DNA from: Wolfiporia cocos
Lineage: Eukaryota > Basidiomycota > Agaricomycetes > Polyporales > Phaeolaceae
Direction: 5' to 3'
DNA: 64,000 nt
Assembly (NCBI GenBank): GCA_029448655.1
Contig: JACCLO010000008.1
Location: 1,302,001-1,366,000, forward strand
Under the pieces are notes generated by a model that made no database searches, was not told where the DNA came from, and saw only the letters and a list, made by a program, of their open reading frames with translations. This document shows positions 22,998 through 34,462 of the stretch, in pieces. Each line of letters begins with the position of its first letter. Position 1 is the stretch's first letter. Both the position numbers and the translations under genes were made by a program.

Positions 22998-23564
22998 TGA
23001 CACAGACCATACCTTGGCTGTGTGACCGGCCCTGCCAGGGACCCATAACGCCTCCAAGGGGCCACATACCACACCAGCGGTGAACAGGGGCCTATTGGCA
23101 GAGGGCTACCAAGCCTCTCCAGACCAGTGTTGACTTAGTGAGGCAGCGAGCAACTAAGAGATGAGAGAGTCAGAGCGACGAGGCTGGCACATGCAGTCAG
23201 AGAGTAAGAGAAAGGGACCAGAGGTCCATTGTTGAGAATCTCAAGGATGGGGAGTAAGCCCCATCCTGTTGTACATTATATACATGAGCAACGTATCTAC
23301 TAGCCTAGCCCCAAAGTAACAGTCTGTGCACAGTAATTAAGAGAGCATGTGACTAGGGGCGCCATGTACCTAACATGTGACGTAAAGTGAGTACCTGAGG
23401 CGCATGCTACCCTACAGTGCTAATCTACAAGGTTAGATGGTTCTGATAAGACAGCATGGGTGTGACGTGAGGTAACTGTAAGTAAGGACTTAGCCACGCA
23501 GCCTAGAGGTGCCTCTGCAATACAGTAAGGGATGTCTAGACCCCCCACAGGGTGTTCTGTGACA
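22998..23564 (-). mobile_element. Solo LTR, 567 bp
   Basis: It begins TGACACAGACC, ends GTTCTGTGACA and is flanked by ATAGC on both sides (22993-22997 and 23565-23569). The palindrome AGGATGGGG-AGTAAG-CCCCATCCT lies at 23244-23267. The 150 bp to its left and about 200 bp to its right are unassigned remains of an older element. Confidence 0.93.
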
Positions 23565-23773
23565 ATAGCCCACTCCTAGTCCAGCAATCTTCCAGATAAC
23601 TGTAACTCTTGAGGACATCAACAACCAGGCAGAAAACATCACAATGCTAGGTAAACAGCTTCCTGACAGTGTCCCTGAGGGTACCCAATGGGACATGCTC
23701 TATAATGTCCTGGAAAATGTCAATGATGGAAACCTTTGGGAAACATCTAATCATCAATTCATGATACTATTTG

Positions 23774-24487
23774 TGTTAAGGGTCATATACCCATTCGTAT
23801 ATTTGAGTCATGAATATAATCAGTTCTTCTGCACATAGTCCCATGGACAAGTGCAAGTCAAATATATTCGCAAATATGCATTCAGGCCCTAAGTCAGGGA
23901 TGCTAGGGGGTCGGTTGATATCCAATACACGTTAGAGGATATAGTCATGTTCTAGAGCAAGTCTTGTAGAATATAAGACTTGCCTAAGTCTGAGAAGTCA
24001 GAGTGCACTTTGAGGACTTAGTCAGTTTGAGAGCTCGGCAAATACTGAGTGTAGTCTCCTACATTTGAGAATGAGTATAAGACTTCTTGTTTATACAACA
24101 AGGTTGAGCTGAAGAGCCTTGACAATATGTACATCAGCTTAAATACTACATTGGAGTTTTAGGGGTTGTGTCAATCCCAGATGTCAGCGATACTATCTAC
24201 GCTATAGTATGAAACATTTGTTAAGTATGGAATGATAGATATGAGACAATAGATAGGAATGATATGGCGGTTGAATGCCATCTGTCAGTCACGGAATGAT
24301 AAATGTGAAACAAGGGCAGAGTTGGATCTGCCAGAGTCAAAACACACCCTATACACTAGTACAACTGGGGTTATGCCCAGTCCGATCATGAATAGCCAGG
24401 GAGGTTGGTTGCGCAACAAGTCCCTGTATTGTATTCACCCAGTGGTGAGTTCTGCCCACGTTTAATAAAATCGGAATAACTGTAACA
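23774..24487 (-). mobile_element. Solo LTR of the element A family, 714 bp
   Basis: It starts TGTTAAGGGTC, ends AATAACTGTAACA and is flanked by ATTTG (23769-23773 and 24488-24492). It is the reverse complement of a diverged element A LTR, sharing GAACTCACCACTGGG and AAGTCTTATA-type segments. Several substitutions against the 36771 and 44541 copies indicate an older insertion. Confidence 0.92.
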
Positions 24488-24965
24488 ATTTGGGGATGAT
24501 TGTCATGATGACAATGACCACATTTGCCATCTGCACCGTGGACATAATGGAATGTGTGTGCTTTTGCAGTACTTAGCATGCATGGTGATGGAAGATGGCT
24601 TGCAGAAGTATTTGCTCTCATGGAGATCAAGCTCTGCCAGAAACTCTCTCAAGGCAGAGAAATCACACAGGCAATGGGCACAAATCTATATACTGTATAC
24701 TGCGTAAATATGGAATTTCTGTATATGTATTGTATATGGTTGGAGCCTTACTGCACAGGTCACAAAACCATATGTTTTTCAAGGTATATTCTGTGTGGTA
24801 TATGTAGAATTTGATCTTTCCCTGGGCAAACATTGCTATGTTGATAGTGTTGTGTATCATGTGCTCATTTGGTTCTGTGTTGTAGTGTTTTGCCATCTGG
24901 CTGTCCTTGAGCTTTTCCCACTCATTGGTCCTGACACAAACTTGTAGGTGTACTATATGACCCAA
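24488..24965 (-). pseudogene. Second Ty3/Gypsy pol 3' remnant
   Basis: The minus strand encodes KIKFYIYHTEYTLKNIWFCD, resembling KIPFYIYPKQLVARNFWFCN near the C-terminus of the element E polyprotein. Sequence at 24490-24600, read with a frame change, continues with similarity to the following VQYTIQMANPH part. It is an old relative of element E, interrupted on one side by the solo LTR at 23774-24487. Confidence 0.55.
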
Positions 24966-25298
24966 GGTGGGGATAGTGGTCTAAGGTGGCATAAGATGCT
25001 GGCACCCTCAGACTAGCATGCACAGAGTATAAGCAAGTAGGGACATGCCCCCAACATCAAGATGAACAAGTCTGAGGTGTAAGCCTCAGATGATGTAGCC
25101 TATATACATGTACACTAGCACAGATGTAAGTACCACCCTAAACAAGGCCCATGCATGGGAAGTGGTGTCCTATGATATGATGATGTAAGCTACAGTCAAT
25201 GTGACCTATCTAGCATGCTAATTAGTGATAAGATACCCTACATATAATGTAATGTGACTAGTTGACCACAAATACCTGGGTTTGAGCCCAGGGGATGG
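24957..25298 (-). mobile_element. Truncated LTR of the TGACAC family
   Basis: The interval contains the family palindrome TCTGAGG-TGTAAG-CCTCAGA (25071-25090), TATATACATG and the block CACCCTAAACAAGGCCCATGC. Its right end is cut by the LTR at 25299. A tRNA-like B-box (GGGTTTGAGCCC) lies at 25278-25289 close to the break. The left boundary is approximate. Confidence 0.6.
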
Positions 25299-25936
25299 TG
25301 TTACGGTTATTACGATTTTTCGGATGCTGGCAGAACTCACCATTGGGCGAATACAGTACAGGGACTTGTTGTGCAACCAACTCTCCTGGATACTTGTGAC
25401 TCTACTGGGCACATCCCCAGTTGTACTAGCGTATAGGGTGCATTTCGACTTTGACAGATTCAACTCTGTCCTTTTTTCATGTTTATCATTTACTAGCTGA
25501 TAGATGGCGTTTAACCGCCATTATTCTTATCTATCGTTTCGGATATATCACTACATACCTATCAAACGTTTGGTACTATAGCATAGATAGTATTGGTGAC
25601 ATCTGGGATGGACTTGACTCCTGAAACCCAACGTAGTATATAAACTCATGTGCTTACTGTTGAGGCTCTTTAGCTCAACCTTGTTGTACAAACAAGAAGT
25701 CTTATACCCGTTCTCAAGCATAGGAAACTACACTCAGTATTTTCTATTAAGATTTGCAACCTGAACAGATTATATCCTCTAACACGTATTGGATATTGAG
25801 TGATCTCCTAGGGACTTCACCTAGGACTTGAAGGCATCTAACGAGCACTTGCCTTGCACACGTCCTTTGGGCTACGTGCAGAAGAACGATCTATATTTGT
25901 GACTCGAATATACGAACGGGTATTCAACCCGTAACA
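25299..25936 (+). mobile_element. Diverged LTR of the element A family, 638 bp
   Basis: It begins TGTTACGGTTATTACG and ends ACCCGTAACA, like the 709-bp LTRs of element A, but is about 70 bp shorter and diverged. The flanking pentamers are GATGG and ATAAA and do not match, so one side is rearranged or the copy was never a simple solo LTR. The start-site palindrome reads GTTGAG ... CTCAAC where element A has GTCGAG ... CTCGAC, a compensated change. Confidence 0.8.
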
Positions 25937-27514
25937 ATAAAACATGTGCTAAAAATGCGAGCAACATGCAAGCGCCTCCCACACAAGCTCCCATTATATA
26001 GAGTAGACTAGGTTAACTACCTGTGGCTTCACCACAGTCACACAGTCTTTTTCTACTTCAATATATTATCCCAATCTATGTGTGCCTATTTGAGATAATT
26101 TTGAAGTTACCTGTGGATTCCACACAATTTCCTGTGCATTACCCATGTGTTCCCCAACCTGCATCTTCTGTCCCTTGTCTCTGCCCACAAAGCCACTTCT
26201 GACACCTCGCTGATGCTTGGTCTCATCATCACTTTGCTTGTAATACTGTGTAATGTGGTGTATCAATGAATCCTGAAATTTCTTCATTTTTTGCAATCTT
26301 TTAGCAGGCATCTACAGCACAGGCAATTTATGTACAAAAGTCCCTGTGGCATAGGGCATAAATCCCCATGGTATGGACCACAAACCCCTGTGGCATGAAC
26401 CACAGATCCCCATGGTGTGGGTCACAAATCCCCATGGCACAGGGCAGGAACAGTGCATGAAATGCGAGTTAGCAGCACATGCACCTTGCAGGCACCAGGC
26501 ATGGGAAGCCACCAGCCAACTCCCCAGGTGCCAGGTACCCTATCTAATGGGAGGAGGAATGACAACACACATGGATGCCACATGGCATATGTGGTGTCCG
26601 TGTGTGCAGAATGTGTGCAAAATGCAAGCAACATGCTAGCTGCACATGAGTGCCTCCCATGTGAGCTCCCATTACTTATAGACTAGCTTAATCACCTGTG
26701 GCTTCACCACATATTTTGCATTCTACGACTTGTTGCTTATCTCTGCCCACTCAGCCACTTCCTCCACCTTGCTAACGCTTAGTCTCATCATCACTTCACT
26801 TGTAATATCTTTGCAACCAGCACACGTGTCTTGTAGGCACAGGCACACACTCAATGGGTGCCCTATAGACACCATGCAGCAAATGTGCTCACCATGTGTG
26901 TAAAACATGCATAAAACATGCTGGCTCCCATGCAAACTTCCATTATGTTTAGATTTGTGTCCCCTCATACAATTGCTTAATGCGGTGTGTCCATTTTGTG
27001 CTAGGGGCTGCATTGTCATTTGGAATCAGCGATCTTCTTGCCCCTGATATCTTCTCATTTCATATAGGTGCACCTACAAAGTATGCCACAGTATACTCTC
27101 TCACATGGACACGATGCCTATATGAGTAATAACATACAGACTTTACACAGACTAATAGGTAGTCTCCCTATGTAGTCCTACCTTAGCCTCACCACTGGCC
27201 ATTACCAGCCTAAATTACATAACATACATACATACTATGCTAATATATATAGGGGGTTGAGCGTTGGGTTCAGACTCCATTCTGAACTTAGCATTCTTCC
27301 ACCCACCTCACCCCAGTTAGCTCTGAGGGCCCAGGGTGGTCTTGTCATGTATCTGTTCAATGGTTTTAACAAGTGTTGAAGTCAGCACACGATGTCTAGA
27401 CGAGTGCTGGCGATTGCATTAGGCACCCCTAGGTAGTGATCGAGTTGCCGAGTCATGTACTTACTCTTCATGCATTTGCAATGAGCTATGGTGTGGGACA
27501 CTTAGCTACCGCTA
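25937..27514. repeat. Non-coding region with diverged internal duplications
   Basis: Two segments of about 300 bp (25945-26240 and 26590-26810) share GCCTCCCA, GAGCTCCCATTA, CACCTGTGGCTTCACCACA and GCTTGGTCTCATCATCACTT-like blocks in the same order. A shorter third copy lies near 26890-26950. A 22-bp minisatellite separates the first two. No coding frame or transposon end is recognised. It is probably the inside of an old element. Confidence 0.5.
26342..26446. repeat. Minisatellite, about five units of 21-23 bp
   Basis: Units alternate between CCCCATGGTGTGG..CACAAAT and CCCTGTGGCAT...CACAGAT forms, starting near 26342, 26363, 26384, 26407 and 26429. The units are imperfect. It lies between the two larger duplicated blocks. 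Confidence 0.8.
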
Positions 27515-28024
27515 TGACACAGAATAACTAACACCTCCAAGGGCCCCCCTAGGCCCAGGTCCTAATACCATGGCTAAGGTCATCAAAGACGTCGCTGACC
27601 TAGTAAGAGAAGGGACTAATAGAGAGGGGAGCTGCCAGGTTGTGCCGCAAGGCAGAGTGCACGCAAGAAGGGAGTTGGTAATACTGGGGGCACATGCGCC
27701 CCACAGTCTCAATATTGAGACTGAGGTTATAAGACCTCAGTTGAGAGTATATATACATGAGCAGACCAATTATGCTACTTGTACGTACTGCCCTAAAGCT
27801 ATGGTCTGTGCGCGTGAAGCAAGGCACTACGTACAAGGTAAGCAGCTAACTACTGGGCCGGGGTAATCTAACCACTAGTGAAGATTGATCTAATCTAAGG
27901 GGTCACATGACATACTGGTGTCTACCACTCATGACGTGGTGGTCTAACGCTACTGAGGGGCGGTAAAGGCCTGTGTTCGAGCCCTAGTGGAAGAGGGTTA
28001 GGCCATGTCACAAAATCTGTGACA
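27515..28024 (-). mobile_element. Solo LTR, 510 bp
   Basis: It begins TGACACAGAATAAC, ends AAAATCTGTGACA and is flanked by CGCTA (27510-27514 and 28025-28029). Its palindrome has a completely different stem (ACTGAGGT-TATAAG-ACCTCAGT, 27720-27741) at the same position before TATATATACATGAG. A second palindrome, CAGTCTCAATATTGAGACTG, ends at 27723 and so overlaps its first bases. A B-box-like GTGTTCGAGCCC lies near the right end. Confidence 0.92.
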
Positions 28025-29064
28025 CGCTACTTTTGTACAAGCAAAACCTACCCCTTATGGAAAAATCATAGAAAAAATCCGCTCTGGTAGAAGTGTTCGG
28101 ATTTGTTGTAGGATCATTTCTGCCAGACAGATTTGTTATATCGTCAAAATTGACGGAGTTATTTTCTTGGGATTTATAAAATTGGCCACCTTTATCTAAG
28201 CGCACATCTAGGTTGATATAAACGCCCAATAAAACCATATTTGGATTATCTATCTTATCTACATCTTAGTCATCAAGTTGCCATCGCTGCAGGCTGTCTC
28301 GGTCTGATTCTTCATTCACATCTGAAGACTCTGTCTCACTCTTCTCTCCCTCAAAATTCACCCCTCCTGCCCACTGGCATTCTTCAATCTCGTCATTGTC
28401 AAGGGTGAGATCAATGATCTGTGACGAAGCTTCTTTTGACTTTCTTGCAGGCCTTCTGTCGTGCACGCACAAGATTTTTTGCTCGTTCATGATTCTGGGC
28501 CAAGGGGCGCGCCAAGAGGTGAATGAAGTATGTATATTTTTGTCGCTCCCTGGCAATGGGTGGCCAGTGTGCGCTGCGGTGTGCGTTTGTACTCCACCAT
28601 GAATTTATTCGATTATTTAATATTAATATATATATATATAATCCCTTTGCTCAAGCCAAGCACATTTCGGTGCTCACGAGTTCTGCATTTTCTCTACATC
28701 AAGGGCTGTTCGACTCTATTATGATCATACTTACGACACCTTGTGAATATCAGCATTCAGGAATGACTCACAGTTGTGATGATAGTCCTAATATCCGGGA
28801 CTGTGGCGGTAGTTCTCAACCTTATACTACTCCAGGAGGATATGCCTCATGACGATAACGTTGAAGTTGAGGCCAATACACCTGAGCCAAAGAAGGATTT
28901 AGATGTGGAAGATATTTGCATATCACTACCATACAAGTATCTGTGTTGTATACACAAAGAAAGTAATTGCCCCACTGCGTGAAAAATGTGACAGATACAT
29001 TGGCGGATACGTGAACATAACGCCTACACACTATGGCAGCCCCAAATGGAGGTCGTGATCGATG
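28025..29064. other. Unassigned region with a possible exon
   Basis: The minus strand at 28266-28556 encodes an acidic segment with IIDLTLDNDE, which looks like a SUMO-interaction motif followed by acidic residues, and ends in a stop. It could be the last exon of a gene whose other exons I cannot find, or part of the broken gene to the right. A run of TA dinucleotides lies at 28620-28640. The sequence AAGAAGGATTTAGATGTGGA (28890) resembles one at 33509 beside the Crinkler-like gene. Confidence 0.3.
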
Positions 29065-30581
29065 TAGTGCTGCCGCAAAGGCAAGGTACCTCTTACCTCA
29101 AGGTAACCAAAGGTAACATGCCGAGATGCCGCTTTACCTGGAGGTACCTCCAGGTAAACTGCCGAAATGCCGATGTGACCTCGAGGTACCTCGAGGTACC
29201 TTCTTCCGGTTATGGTATATACAGTGTACCTTGGCACAGCAGTTTGAGATTGACTACTTGTGAGCGTAGATCTGAGCATATTGCAGTCTAGAGTGCATAG
29301 ACATTTCGTTTACATTCAGTGGAATACACACACGAGATATGAAGGAGATTGAACGAGGGGAAGTGGTATAGATTTAAGATACTTTACCAGAGCGTGCATT
29401 TGTGCTGTCTTGGCACGGCGTGACAATCCGCGACAGTCCAATGATCACTACGTCACAATGAGCCAGATGAGTCACACAGTCGGCCATTCATGCTCTTGAC
29501 AAGACTCGTCTCTTGTGAGCATGGCTCGTATATTCACATTTTAATCGACCCTAGCTTCTGTGTTGCTGATAATGAGGTATCTACCAAACATATCTCCCAA
29601 CGCACTATTTGTGTCACGTAACGGGCGCTTCTGTTGCGATCGCCCACGGCAATATGTCATGCTTCTGCGACTTTCGAATCCATGGTACGCATCCCATATT
29701 CAGCAACAGTATAGAGAACAAATATCCAATGTATTTCATATGCGTGAACACTGGCAAGTTTTTCTATAATTTTCAAATGGCCTAATTTACGTGGGATCAT
29801 GGCCACACAACTTGAAACCAGGTCAGACGCAGCTAAATTGGCGGTTTTATTGCAGCCATTCACGCTGGAGGGATCCTACATGCTCAAGAATTTTTCAGGA
29901 TCATATACAATCATCATATGTACAACATGAAGGCCATAGGTTTAGAACTGAGGACAAAGGATGAGTTTGTGCCAAGGACTACTAGAACACTGTACGTCAT
30001 GCTTTTGCATTAGCCCTCTCCATTCCTCGTTCCTGCTGAGGTGCAATATATCCATTACCATCCACCATCTGTCACAGAACATGCACCTGTGACTGCAACC
30101 TCATATGGGGAGTCAACTCTAATCTTAGCTGATACTACGGCAGCTGTCAATAATCTCACTCAAAGCTGTGCTGACCAACTCTCCTTCACTGATAACTGGC
30201 TGCGTGATGATGTGCTAACTATCGAGGTGGATACACTAGATGAGCCCCTAGACTTCGCAGACACTGTATAAGTCTATTAACTACGGATGCGTTTGACTCA
30301 AATTCCATGAACACAACCCCATAGCTTCGCAAAGCCAAACGACACACCCCCGGTAAAACGTGCCAGGCGTGTTCTTCAAGGCCTGGATAGCCAGACACTC
30401 AAGGCGGAACAAGCGTGTCTCACTCACATCAAGCGCTCGAGCTTACTGTATTAGGTAAAATAGCCAAATTTGCTCGATCACCTTGAGGTACCTCGAGGTG
30501 ACCTTGATCTATCTCGAGGTGAACCGAGGTGACGTTGCCATCACCTCGAGGTGACCTTTACCTTACCTTCCGGCAGCACTA
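29065..30581. mobile_element. Non-autonomous hAT-like element, 1517 bp
   Basis: Inverted ends TAGTGCTGCCG are flanked by the 8-bp duplication GATCGATG (29057-29064 and 30582-30589). Subterminal regions (29080-29210 and 30475-30570) are packed with AGGTACCTC and GAGGTGACC palindromic words, which in hAT elements are usually transposase binding sites. No transposase frame is found; the short internal frames show no motif. Confidence 0.88.
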
Positions 30582-32415
30582 GATCGATGTTTGATCTTGT
30601 GGGCTTCATGAAGTCACCGTCGTTCAACCCATTATTGTCATCGGTGAGTGTCGTGATTGAATGGGGATAAAGCGACCAGCCACGGCCTGTCGCTTCTTTG
30701 GCGGTCCCTTGTCCTCAGGATCCTCCATGTGGGCATCCAAAATCACGTCCTCCATCTGAGTGTTCAAAATCACGTCATTCTTGGCGTGGGGTGATTGACA
30801 CCAGTCAATGAACGAGGGGCAACGACTGGGCACAACATCCATCAGATGTTCCACAAATGCACGGAGGCCCTCGTTCCGCTTCCCATGCTTCTCAGCAAAG
30901 ACGAGGAAAATGCGGCTGCAGGACCACCTGTCTGCCCTTATGGGACTGTACAAAGGGTGCGGACCATCCTGTTCCCCTATCTCTGGCGCCATCCAACCCT
31001 CACTCCCGAGGTGACCACTGATTCGGTCATCTTTGTCCTTGACCTGGACAGCAATGTCGAAATCAATGATCTGTAGGCGGTGCTCGTCGGTATAGGCTAA
31101 ATTTGCAGGCTTGATGTCAAGGTGGGCAATGCCGTTCTTGTGAATGAATGTGAGGCCCTTCGCCAGGTCCTGACTCAGATCAACGAATCGGCCACGCAGT
31201 GCCCCACCGTCGACAATCTGTAGCTGTTGCTCGATGGGGTTCCACTTTGGAAGCACGATGCACATTCCCACATTCGACTTGATCGTTTTGGACCACTCAA
31301 TGACGTGCTCGGACGGAGGCTTCATCATAGCTAGGAGCTTCAGGATCTTCGGCTCTTTCGAATCGTGGCGGACTTCCTTTATTATGAGTTCCATCCTGCG
31401 GTCTTCAATTTGATGCATAGTATGTATGTAATGCGGCAACTGCGGGACATGTCAGTACATGCTCATCGACACGGATGCTGTTTCCAATGCTCGTACATAC
31501 CTTGCATGACGGTGCTGTTGGCTCATAGCCTTCTGCCTCAAACTCAACACCCGAGCCTTCGATGCCTGCGCCTTCGCCACCAGGAAGATTATCCTCATCG
31601 CCCTGCCCACGTCTGGAGCGTTTGTTCGTTCTGTTTGTAGCCCTGAACGTCCCCTTGACGTTCTTCCGAACGGCGGTCATGAATGTTTTGAGCTGGTCTT
31701 CAGTTACGTGCATGTCATCGTCGTGATCCTTCAACAGGGCAAAAGTAGCAAGGTTGTACAGCTCATGACTGAAACTCAGCCGTGCATCATCATGACGCAG
31801 GTCAAACTTCTTTTCCTTGTAATAAACCTGAAAGGAGTCAGAATTCAGACATTGAATACCAAGACAATTACTGCTGCCGACCTTTGTGGAACCTTCTTGC
31901 TGAAAGAGAAGGTAGCGATTGGCCTGATGGTATCGACCCATGTACACAAGCATAATGACAAAGTTCCACGGCTTGTGATTCTCACTAGACAATTGGTTCG
32001 CAAGCCTAACAAGACTCGCACCCTGGAGAAGCAAGCGAGTATGATCTTCCGGTATCGACGATCTTTCATCTGAACAGACTTCCACCAAAAGACAAGGTAT
32101 CAAAGACTCGCCTTTCCACCACAAAACATCACTTCTAGGTGTATAGGAGTAAAAGCATTCCTCTGTGTTGACCTGGACTATCAACGGGAAAGGCCATGGT
32201 TTCATGCCACTACAGCAGCATGAGAGGCCAGTGTGAGAAGTGCGAATGCAGCACTCACAAATGGCAGAGGATCTTTGTTTCCGTGGAATGAGAGTTAATG
32301 TAAGCTTTGAGTGGATGGAAAAAAATTGCATTGGCATCGACCTCATTGACCCCTTCTTCGGTCCAATTTCCAATACCACCACAGACGATGTTCAGGAGGT
32401 GCCTCAACTCCCGAG

Positions 32416-33367
32416 TAGTGTTGCCGAAGTTCAGTTCGGTTCAGGTTCAGGGGGGTCTAGGGCTGAACCCAGAACCGAACCGACTGCAGGGAGCCTGAAC
32501 CTGAACCTGAACCTGGACTGAACCTGGTGAACTGGTTCATCAGGTTCGGTTCATGGTTCGAACTAGGTTCGAACCGCTAAGTTACTTGCTTCTATAGAGT
32601 GTAAAAATAATAATTTAGACACCAACTTCATGCACCTTTCTATGTATACCAATTGCCCTCAATTGCCTACCTCATTCCCGGCACTATTGAACCCACTAAA
32701 GTAATCACACTTCAAGTTCTGCAGTGCCTTCATTTGGTGTCTATTGGGCTGAATTCCAAAGTGGCTCTTAATCTTGATTAGAGTGGATTTTAAATGCACA
32801 ATAATCACTCAAGGCAGCCATTTTGAGCAGTTCAGTAATCAGAGTTTATGATTGTGAATTAGCCTGAGGCAAACCTCAATAACAAACCATTCTTAGACAA
32901 CACTGTATATAACCTAGGATCATGGATATGAAGTGGAACATAATCTTCTACATTTCTTACTTCATCTGACAGCAACAAATGCAGCCCAGTGCCACAGAAA
33001 GCATGGTGATCCCAGCATGGGGTTGAGCCCTTGCCATATTGGGAGACTAGAGTATATGAGTGCTGATGCTTGCTATGGTGAAGCCAGCTATCCATAACTT
33101 ACTGCAACAACACTATAGCAAAGATGGCAAGAACATAATTGTAATTGATGCTTATCCACCAGTGGCTACACAGAATATGTTAATGCTATGTGGTTCAAGG
33201 TTCAGTCCGGTTCGAACCTGGTTCAAGGGTACCCATGACCCCCCTGAACCAAGAACCGAACCTTGATGTCCTACCCTGAACCGGACCTGGACTGAACCTG
33301 AACCTAGGTTCGGTTCAGGTGGTTCAGGTTCTGAACCTTGGTTCTGAACTGAACTTCGGCAACACTA
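32416..33367. mobile_element. Non-autonomous hAT-like element inside the Crinkler/kinase gene
   Basis: Inverted ends TAGTGTTGCCGAAGTTCAGT are flanked by the 8-bp duplication CTCCCGAG (32408-32415 and 33368-33375). GGTTC and GAACC words (GGTTCAGGTTCAG, CCTGAACCTGAACC) are densely repeated at both subterminal regions. The interior is AT-rich without a transposase. The end sequence TAGTGTTGCCG is close to TAGTGCTGCCG of the element at 29065, so both may use the same transposase. Confidence 0.92.
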
Positions 33368-33377
33368 CTCCCGAGAG

Positions 33378-33434
33378 GCGCTCACTGCGGGGACATCGGT
33401 CTTGTTCGCTCACTGCGGGGACATCGGTCTTGTT
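33378..33434. repeat. 28-bp perfect tandem duplication in the broken gene
   Basis: The unit, which begins CGCTCACTGCGGGGACATCG and ends TTGTT, occurs twice without a change, immediately next to the hAT target site. Twenty-eight is not a multiple of three, so it shifts the frame of the Crinkler/kinase gene. Confidence 0.9.
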
Positions 33435-34299
33435 CGAGCTAGCAATGAAATGATTACGAAGCCATTCAGGGTCAATGCCAAACTCCCTTTCCAGTGTCTG
33501 CCAGTCCTAAGGAGGATTTAGACGTGGACTAACGGTGCTTTCTGGGAAAACAACGCACGTAATTGCTCATGTCACACTTCTCTTGTAACTTCTTGCAGTA
33601 GTTCTCGACAAAATCGGGCAATTCATCGCCACTATGCAACTCTATCTCGTTGAGGTTTCTGTCTGAATAGTCGAAGGCTCCTCGGTTTCGAACTTTGATG
33701 ACAACACTTCCGTATTTCCTGGCAAGCTCGTTATCATTATTGATTCGTGGGCCAAGTCCAGCACGATCCGGATCTGTGAAAAGGTGTCAGACCATTGAAT
33801 TTTGCGTAGATGGAGCATCAGACAGGCTGGTAAACTCACGTTTGGGGAATTCGACAATGATGTGCACCAACTCCCTGCCAGTGTTACGCTGCAATACAGA
33901 GCTGACGAATTGACTAGGAGGCCACTTTGTGGCTATAGCATTAAGGTGGTAATCAGCCGCCCTCTTCCTTTCATCCCAGGCATTCTGTGGATCCGCATCA
34001 TTGCCCTGCTCATCTGTGATGAATAGTTCCTCATTGGGCTGAGGAGGCTGTGAGGGGTCATCAAGATGCGGCATGGGGTGGCCACATACCTTCCACAGGT
34101 TCAACGATTGTGACTCCATCCTTGATAACTCCAGCTTGTTGCCAATGGCATCTGTCAGCTGGGCAATGAGAGTATCCTCAGGAACATTGATGGGTCTTGG
34201 GTTCACTTTGCCATCGTTTCGAAGATACCAAACTGTGACTGTTGAGGTTGAGGACATGACTAGGAATCAGTTGGTCATGGTGGTGGTTGGAAGTTGAAC

Positions 34300-34450
34300 A
34301 TGAGCGGCAGGTATAAATATGTGGCGTCCTTGTAACACATGGGCCGGGCCGAGCCGAGCCAAGCCCTAGACCGGGCTCCTGCCTATCAACGTAAATATAC
34401 AAGCGCCTTGCAAAAGTTGTATATTCCCGCTACCGGAGGTGCCCAACATT
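34300..34450. other. Short GC-rich transposon footprint upstream of the Crinkler gene
   Basis: The sequence GGGCCGGGCCGAGCCGAGCC at about 34342 resembles the subterminal repeats of the hAT-like element at 19371-21160 (GAGCCGGGCCGAGCCGAGCC). No terminal repeat or duplication is visible, so it is probably a fragment. It lies just upstream of the header exon. Confidence 0.4.
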
Positions 34451-34462
34451 GTTGGTATGTCG

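Larger units (their letters stand above)
30624..34257 (-). pseudogene. Crinkler-type header plus kinase-like gene, broken by a hAT element
   Basis: On the minus strand the first exon region (34257 to about 33790) encodes a Crinkler-like N-terminal ubiquitin-like header with the hallmarks LNLWKV and HIIVEFP. Further coding segments lie at about 33790-33540 and 33480-33380, continue on the far side of the hAT insertion (32415-31405) and end at 30624. The last part is kinase-like: HLDIKPANL in the catalytic loop, DFD where DFG is expected, and WMAPE. Crinkler-family proteins of fungi and oomycetes join such headers to variable effector domains, kinases among them. Breaks are a 952-bp hAT insertion at 32416-33367 and a 28-bp tandem duplication at 33378-33434 that shifts the frame. 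That the two halves were one gene is inferred from the reading sense across the insertion site. Confidence 0.65.

Noticed and set aside
22998..23773. The LTR at 22998 as the 3' LTR of a retained internal region at 23565-23773
   Set aside because: Its 5-bp duplication ATAGC is perfect on both sides, so it is a solo LTR inserted in older sequence.
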